This document shows positions 59,404 through 64,000 of a stretch of 64,000 nucleotides of DNA, in pieces (positions within the stretch are counted from its first letter, which is position 1; each line of letters opens with the position of its first letter). The stretch is from Streptomyces sp. RPA4-2 (GTDB taxonomy: Bacteria > Actinomycetota > Actinomycetes > Streptomycetales > Streptomycetaceae), in NCBI RefSeq assembly GCF_012273515.2, contig NZ_CP050975.2, forward strand, positions 434,001-498,000. Direction: 5' to 3'. Under the pieces are notes generated by a model. It had not been told where the DNA came from. It worked only from the letters and a program-made list of their open reading frames with translations, and searched no databases. Made by a program: the position numbers and the translations under genes.

Positions 59404-61575
59404 ATGGCGCACAGTCTCGAATCGCTGGTCATCCGGCACACTCGCCGCGTCTCCTCCCCCAAGGGCTCCGCCGGGGAAGGAGCCACCGCCGCACGGCAGT
59501 TCGACGCGGCGCTGGCATCCGTGGGCTTCAAACTCTCGGCGGATCTGCTGGAGCGGCTGTCGGGGCTGTCCGAGGCCGCGGTCGTGCACACCGCCAGGCG
59601 AACGCTGGCCACCGTGAGCGAGATGGTGGGCGATCACGTACAGCACAACGCCTACTTCATCGACTTCCCAGCGAACGTGCCCGACACCGAAGAGTTCTGG
59701 ATGCGGTGCGTGACGAAGGCGCTCGGTGACGACACGTCGCGCGACAACGTGCTCACGCAGCTGGCCCACGGGGTGCTGGACCTGCTCAGCCTCCCGGCGT
59801 ACGGCCGCTATCAGCACACCTACGAGGAGATGCTCGCGGCGCAGGACGAGCTGATCGCCTCGGCGGGCGACCGGGTGACCGTCCTGCACCTCGGGCGGGA
59901 CCTGGACGACGAACTCACCGACCTGTACCTGGCCTTGGCTGGCAGCACCACGCCACTGGGCGAGGACCACCTCCGTGACCTCAAGACCCTCGCCGAACGG
60001 TGCGCGCTCGGCCCCCAGCCGGAGTCGATCCCGGTCCGGGAGAACCGGGCGGTCGTCAACGAGGCCCGTCTCGCCGTCGGCGCGGACCTCCTTCTGGACA
60101 CCGTCACCGATGTGCTGCGGCTGGCCTGCGCGCTGTCGGGCGGTGACGTGACGCTGCAGGAGCCGACCCGGTTTCGGGCGCTCTCCCGGCCTGCCCGCCG
60201 CGCGTTGCTGACGGGCCTCGACGCCGTGGTCGCGGCGAACCCCGCCAAGCTGGCCGACGTGCACGCGCACCGCGAGCCCTTCAAGCGGCTCGGTGAGCGT
60301 CTCCACCCGCACGAGTACCCGCGGTGGCCGCACGCCGCCGATGTGTTCGCCGTGGCGCGGGGCGAGAAGGAGGCGCGGTCCTTCGACAGCCGTGTCGAGA
60401 AGCTGCTCGATGACTTCGATGTCGTGGGTGCGGCGCACCTGCTGAAGTCCGCTCCCGGCAAGCTGTTCCGCTCCTTGGACCTCCTGCTGCGCGTCGCCGC
60501 CGACCAGGAGGAGCGGGACGCGGTGGTGGCCGCCGCGGCAGGGGTCTCCTCCGAGGTCTCCGGCCGGGTGGTGCTCTCGGTCCGCGAGCACTTCCACAAC
60601 CGGGAGCGGGAGACCGACGAACCGCGCGTCTTCGTCAACCGCCGGGGCCGCGCATGGGTGACTCCCGACCACCGGCCGACGGTCCCGGCCGCCGACCGCG
60701 ACCGTCTGATCGCCGCTCTCGACGCCGAGCTGCGCCGTAGGCTCCCGGCGCCGGGCCGGCTGTTGCTCGACCCCGACGTCCTCGACGTGGCGCTCCCGCT
60801 CAGCGGCAGGGCGACCGCGGCCGGGCTCGGTGTACTGCCGCGGGGTTCGCTCTCGGCGGTCGACGGCGAACAGCTGCGCTTCTTCGTGTACTGGAAGGAG
60901 ACCGAGAAGCGGACCGATTTCGACCTCTCGGCGCTGCTTCTCCACACCGACTACAGCACCGACTCCTGGCTCTCCTACACCTCACTCAAGGCCGTCGGGG
61001 GCGAGCACTCGGGCGATGTCACCGAGGCGCCCGACGGGGCCTCGGAATTCATCAACCTGTCCCTCGATCGGGTACGCGGCGCATTCATCGTTCCGCAGGT
61101 CAACATCTTCGCGGGCGAGGGCTTCGAGGAGGTCGAGGAGTCGTTCTTCGGTTTCATGCTCCGCGACGGTGAGCAGAAGGGACGGCCGTTCGAGGCGCGC
61201 ACGGTGCGGATGAAGTCGGAGCTTCGCGGGGTGGGCCGAGTGGCGCTGCCGCTGGTGTTCCGGCGCGAGGACGACGGCCGGTGGCGGGCGAAGTGGCTGC
61301 ACCTGTACCTGAAGGGCATCTCGTCGGCCAACCGGGTCGAGGAGAACCAGGTGTCGGTGTCCACAGTCGTGCGCGCCATCGTGGAGCGCGAGTATCTGAC
61401 GGTGCGGTACCTGATCGACCTGATGTCCGGCGACACCACGACCGTGGAGCTGCTGGACGACGGGCCGGTCCCGGAGGAGCCCGTGACGTACATCGGTCTC
61501 GAACGCCCGGAGGGGCTGCACCCGGACTCCCGGGTCATCACCCTCGAAAATCTGCGCGACTTGATCCCGGGCTGA
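59404..61575 (+). CDS. Large protein with C-terminal TerD-like domain
   Basis: 723-residue cytosolic protein. The N-terminal 520 residues are mostly helical (repeats such as LPAYGRYQHTYEEMLAAQDELIASAGDRV, FDVVGAAHLLKSAPGKLFRSLDLLLRVAA) and resemble the body of the SCO0854/MXAN_6230-type proteins, but no RING Cys motif is present. The last 200 (about 520-720) form a TerD-like Ca2+-binding sandwich: FVYWKETEKRTDFDLSALLLHTDYSTDSWLSYTSLKAVGGEHSGDVTEAPDGASEFINLSL. Family members occur in tellurite-resistance/stress islands (TERR), whose function is poorly known. ATG 59404 is chosen because the protein-like frame begins there. No other ter gene is in this window. Confidence 0.8.
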   Translation: MAHSLESLVIRHTRRVSSPKGSAGEGATAARQFDAALASVGFKLSADLLERLSGLSEAAVVHTARRTLATVSEMVGDHVQHNAYFIDFPANVPDTEEFWMRCVTKALGDDTSRDNVLTQLAHGVLDLLSLPAYGRYQHTYEEMLAAQDELIASAGDRVTVLHLGRDLDDELTDLYLALAGSTTPLGEDHLRDLKTLAERCALGPQPESIPVRENRAVVNEARLAVGADLLLDTVTDVLRLACALSGGDVTLQEPTRFRALSRPARRALLTGLDAVVAANPAKLADVHAHREPFKRLGERLHPHEYPRWPHAADVFAVARGEKEARSFDSRVEKLLDDFDVVGAAHLLKSAPGKLFRSLDLLLRVAADQEERDAVVAAAAGVSSEVSGRVVLSVREHFHNRERETDEPRVFVNRRGRAWVTPDHRPTVPAADRDRLIAALDAELRRRLPAPGRLLLDPDVLDVALPLSGRATAAGLGVLPRGSLSAVDGEQLRFFVYWKETEKRTDFDLSALLLHTDYSTDSWLSYTSLKAVGGEHSGDVTEAPDGASEFINLSLDRVRGAFIVPQVNIFAGEGFEEVEESFFGFMLRDGEQKGRPFEARTVRMKSELRGVGRVALPLVFRREDDGRWRAKWLHLYLKGISSANRVEENQVSVSTVVRAIVEREYLTVRYLIDLMSGDTTTVELLDDGPVPEEPVTYIGLERPEGLHPDSRVITLENLRDLIPG

Positions 61576-61671
61576 GTGCTAGCGTTGCCCTCGGCGAGGC
61601 CATGAAGGGGCTTCCTTCTCAACTCCTCTCCAGAAACAAGTTCTTTCGCTTTCCTCGCCGCCGACTTCGAC

Positions 61672-61698
61672 CGGGAGGCGCCCACACGGCGCCTCCCG
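61672..61698 (+). terminator. Terminator of the TerD-domain gene
   Basis: Arms CGGGAGGCGCC/GGCGCCTCCCG (11 bp each) with loop CACAC and followed by GTTTT, one of the few hairpins here with a T-tail. It is about 100 bp after the stop. Confidence 0.85.
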
Positions 61699-61810
61699 TT
61701 TTCGACGGCCGAAGCCGCGCGCGAGGTGACTGGCGCGGGCTCGACGCCGACTCCTCGGAAGCGTCTCTACCGGAACAGGCGGCCGCGTTCGTGTTCTTGG
61801 CGAACGGGAG

Positions 61811-62392
61811 TCAGTCGAGGGCGTCGAGGGCGGCCTCGGCGATCGCCATGAGTGACGCGCGGTCGGGGTTCACGGCACCCATGACCCTCAGCCCGTGCAT
61901 CGTCATGACGAGGTACCGGGCCAGGTCCCGCGCATCACGCTTGCCGGACAGCTGACCGTCCGCCTGCGCTTCAGCGACGACCTGGTACAGCGCGTTCTCC
62001 AGCAGCTCCGTCGTCGACCGCACATGAGAGGTGACCTGCGGATCGTCGGCGATCCGGCCCACGACGGCGCCGACGATCAGGCATGCTCGTCGACTGCCGT
62101 CCCGCACGATGTCGTCGATCGCCCCGACCAGGACGTTGTGCAGCAGCTCACGGCCCGGGGCTCCCTGGCGAAGGATCTCGACCAGCGGCAGGGCGTAGCG
62201 CTCCCGGTAGCGGTCCATCGCCGCGAGGTAGAGGCCCTCCTTGCTGCCGAAGGCCGCGTACAGCGAACCGCGGCCCACACCGGTGGCCTCGACCAGGTCC
62301 TGGATCGATGTGCCGTCGTAGCCGTTGCACTGGAAGGCGCCCATGGCCGCCTCCACAGCCCTTTCTGTGTCGAACTCCCTCAGACGCGCCAT
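61811..62392 (-). CDS. TetR-family regulator
   Basis: 193-residue repressor. HTH (about 8-50): DTERAVEAAMGAFQCNGYDGTSIQDLVEATGVGRGSLYAAFGSKEGLYLAAM. The C-terminal TetR_C_6/YxaF-like domain has RACLIVGAVVGRIADDPQVTSHVRSTTELLENALYQVVAEAQADGQL. ATG 62392 lies eight bases after TATACT (62401-62406, minus strand) without a ribosome binding site, so the transcript is probably leaderless. It is divergent from the SDR at 62792 with 400 bp between, the usual position for a repressor and its target. The inducer is unknown. Confidence 0.92.
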   Translation of the reverse strand: MARLREFDTERAVEAAMGAFQCNGYDGTSIQDLVEATGVGRGSLYAAFGSKEGLYLAAMDRYRERYALPLVEILRQGAPGRELLHNVLVGAIDDIVRDGSRRACLIVGAVVGRIADDPQVTSHVRSTTELLENALYQVVAEAQADGQLSGKRDARDLARYLVMTMHGLRVMGAVNPDRASLMAIAEAALDALD

Positions 62393-62791
62393 AACGGCGG
62401 AGTATACACAGGTCAGAACGATCGGTACAGATTTTTTGGGCGGTGCAGGGGGATGTTGCCCGCCCCCGCGACGCGGCCGTCGTCACTCGGTCGAGGTGAC
62501 GCACGACCGCCGCCACCGTCTTGAGCCGGGGCGCACGCCAACCCTGCCGACGTGGAGTCCGTCATCCTGCCGGGATCCACGACACGCGTCATCATCGCAA
62601 CAGATTCTTTAATGACTGGTCGTTCCTGATACTGGTAGGGTCCGGAACGGCCAGGTCGGAGAGCCGACCGGCCCGTACGGATCGACCGTACGGATCACAC
62701 GACGATCCGACCGATCCGACCGCCGGCCCACGCAATCACACATTCCCGGCAGGCCATGGCCTCGGCCTCGCCGGGCAAGGAACGGAGCGAC
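62393..62791. promoter_or_regulatory. Divergent promoter region of TetR and SDR
   Basis: About 400 bp with two AT-rich patches (62420-62440 and about 62595-62615), each containing ACAGATT or CAGATT followed by T-rich DNA. They may be operator sites for the TetR. No gene is seen. Confidence 0.4.
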
Positions 62792-63556
62792 ATGTCCAAC
62801 CGTCTGGAATCCAAGGTCATCATCGTCACCGGAGGCACCTCCGGCATGGGTTCGGCCTTCGCGAGGCGGGCCGCGTCCGAGGGCGCGACCGTCCTCATCG
62901 GGGCACGCGACAAGGAGCGCGGCGAGTCGACCGCGGCGGAGATCGCCAGGGACGGCGGGAAAGCCCTCTTCGTCCCGACGGACGTCACCGTCGAGGAGGA
63001 GATCGCCCACCTGGTCGACGTCGCGGTCACGGAGTTCGGTGGTCTGCACGGCGCCTTCAACAACGCGGGCGGCGGCAACATCCAGGGAACGATCCGGAGC
63101 ACGGAGGCGTCGTTCTGGGACCGCGTCATCGCCCTCAACCTGACCAGCGTCTTCTACAGCCTCAAGCATGAGATCCCGGCGATCATCGCCAGTGGCGGCG
63201 GCTCCGTCGTCAACAACGCCTCCGTGGTCGGCGTGGCGGGCGACCCGACGGCCGTCGCCTACTCGGCCGCCAAGCACGGCGTCGTGGGCCTCACGCGCTC
63301 GGCGGCGCTCGACGCGGCCAAGGAGAACGTGCGGGTCAACGCCCTGGTGACCGGCCTGGTGAACACCCCGCTCTGGCGCGGCTTCTCCGCGGACAACCCG
63401 GAAGCCGCGAGCACCCTGCTCGGCCGGCAGCCGACCGGACGGGCCGCCGACGAGGCGGAGATCGCCGCGTTCGCCGCGTTCCTGCTCAGTGACGAGAGTC
63501 CGTTCATCAACGGTGCGGCTCTGGCGATCGACGGCGCGCTGACCGCCGGCTACTGA
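62792..63556 (+). CDS. SDR-family oxidoreductase (classical)
   Basis: 254-residue classical short-chain dehydrogenase/reductase. TGGTSGMG (13-20) binds NAD(P)H, FNNAG (about 89-93) stabilises the fold, and the catalytic Ser144, Tyr157 and Lys161 (YSAAK) are all present. The C-terminal FLLSDESPFINGAALAIDGALTAGY closes the substrate pocket and resembles cyclohexanol or glucose-1-dehydrogenase-type enzymes. ATG 62792 has CGGAG four bases and AAGGA further upstream. It is divergent from a TetR gene that probably controls it. The substrate is unknown; it differs from the SDR at 32062, whose Tyr/Lys are replaced. Confidence 0.93.
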   Translation: MSNRLESKVIIVTGGTSGMGSAFARRAASEGATVLIGARDKERGESTAAEIARDGGKALFVPTDVTVEEEIAHLVDVAVTEFGGLHGAFNNAGGGNIQGTIRSTEASFWDRVIALNLTSVFYSLKHEIPAIIASGGGSVVNNASVVGVAGDPTAVAYSAAKHGVVGLTRSAALDAAKENVRVNALVTGLVNTPLWRGFSADNPEAASTLLGRQPTGRAADEAEIAAFAAFLLSDESPFINGAALAIDGALTAGY

Positions 63557-63759
63557 GCCTCGCCCGGCACATCCGTCGCTGTGCCGACGACGAGCTCGAC
63601 GCCCTCCGCGTACGCGCGGGGCAAGGCCGGATCTTGCGGCGGGTCGCCCGGGAGTTCCCGGCCGGCCGGGCAGCCGACGCACATCGGCGTCTCGAAGCAG
63701 GCGGCGTACGCGGAGGAGTCGTCCTCAACCTCCGAGTTCCCACGCGGAAAAGAGGCCAC
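63550..63759 (-). CDS. Doubtful small Cys-containing protein
   Basis: 69 codons with high third-position G/C and a CVGC-type pair: YAACFETPMCVGCPAGRELPGDPPQDPALPRAYAEGVELVVGTATDVPG. GTG 63759 has no ribosome binding site and the first codons are not protein-like, so the true start may be inside or the gene may be truncated. Its stop overlaps the SDR stop by a few bases in the opposite direction. No family recognised. Confidence 0.35.
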   Translation of the reverse strand: MASFPRGNSEVEDDSSAYAACFETPMCVGCPAGRELPGDPPQDPALPRAYAEGVELVVGTATDVPGEAQ

Positions 63760-63797
63760 GGGCGGCTGAACGGCCAGGCCCCGCCCTGCCCCCGGCG

Positions 63798-64000
63798 CTA
63801 CTTCCCGCGGAGGTCTTCAAAAACGTGCGGCACCCACTCATCGAGTCGGGTGCCGAACGCCGCTGCTGAATCGATGCCGAACGCCGAGAGTGGTCGTACG
63901 TGGTCAAGGCCGTCGAAGTGATCCACATCAGCCCAACCGCCCCTGAACAACACCACGGACAACTCGGCGTCCGCCGGGCCAAGGACACGTACGCCGACCG
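63798..64000 (-). CDS. Partial hypothetical protein, runs off the window
   Basis: The C-terminal 66 codons of a gene that continues past the window edge: VRVLGPADAELSVVLFRGGWADVDHFDGLDHVRPLSAFGIDSAAAFGTRLDEWVPHVFEDLRGK, stop TAG at 63798-63800. Coding bias is moderate. The pattern of strands and a final helix around WADVDHFDG, followed by an acidic tail helix, resembles small single-domain proteins such as the Imm-type immunity proteins, but this is only a resemblance. The start and full length cannot be seen here. Confidence 0.5.
   Translation of the reverse strand, partial: VGVRVLGPADAELSVVLFRGGWADVDHFDGLDHVRPLSAFGIDSAAAFGTRLDEWVPHVFEDLRGK

Noticed and set aside
59335..60945. 536-codon minus-strand frame opposite the TerD-domain gene
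   Set aside because: Antisense shadow without recognisable domain.
1..64000. CRISPR arrays, tRNA or rRNA genes
   Set aside because: No regularly spaced repeats with unique spacers, no tRNA-like arms with a GTTCGA-type T-loop in a proper fold, and no rRNA stretches were seen by eye; a covariance-model scan would be decisive.

Overview
The window looks like a stretch of a Streptomyces (or closely related actinomycete) chromosome. It is very GC-rich, has strong G/C bias at third codon positions and frequent GTG/TTG starts. Its gene content is typical of that group: TetR, LuxR, PucR and MmyB regulators, SpoIIE/HATPase regulators, DUF4232 and PASTA secreted proteins, and an extra aa3 oxidase subunit I. 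The accessory content, several decayed genes and mobile-element debris suggest a chromosome-arm region rather than the conserved core; that placement is inference. No tRNA, rRNA or CRISPR array was seen.

Layout. 0-8.4 kb: a P450, a stand-alone ATP-dependent DNA ligase, a transposase remnant, a GNAT acetyltransferase, an MFS exporter, a frameshifted aldo/keto reductase back to back with a decayed MmyB-type regulator, a small secreted protein and a PASTA lipoprotein. 8.5-16.8 kb: a large secreted GH87 alpha-1,3-glucanase with its terminator and a long upstream region, then a PAS-GAF-SpoIIE-HATPase protein whose phosphatase site has lost its acidic residues. 17-24 kb: a second ctaD with a small membrane partner, PucR and LuxR regulators, and a secreted cutinase/PET-hydrolase-type esterase. 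24-32 kb: a cupin operon, a nitronate monooxygenase, a Tat-exported metallophosphoesterase with a lectin-like domain, a GH54/CBM42 arabinofuranosidase and a DUF4232 secreted protein.

32-37.3 kb: an SDR, a benzoylformate-decarboxylase-like ThDP enzyme and a lactate-2-monooxygenase-like flavoenzyme form a probable 2-hydroxy-acid operon. Its divergent Lrp/AsnC regulator is cut by a 193-bp MITE with perfect 22-bp terminal repeats and also carries a frameshift. 37.3-45 kb: TetR, an OafA-type acyltransferase, a SUKH fragment, a RecQ helicase, a TPR protein and a class II haloalkane dehalogenase. 45-55 kb: small stress and detoxification genes (SRPBCC, VOC, a PNPOx plus hemerythrin operon with divergent TetR, an alpha/beta hydrolase, two SnoaL-like proteins with TetR), a broken MFS gene and a mercuric-reductase-like flavoprotein. 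54.6-64 kb: a TetR plus intact SpoIIE phosphatase operon, small proteins, a TerD-domain protein, a divergent TetR/SDR pair and a partial gene at the edge.

The strongest observations are the MITE insertion whose precise removal restores the regulator frame, the intact and degenerate SpoIIE paralogues in one window, two sets of TetR-type operators visible as repeated palindromes, and the polymer-degrading secretome. I did not find a clearly new multi-gene system; the best leads are listed as findings.
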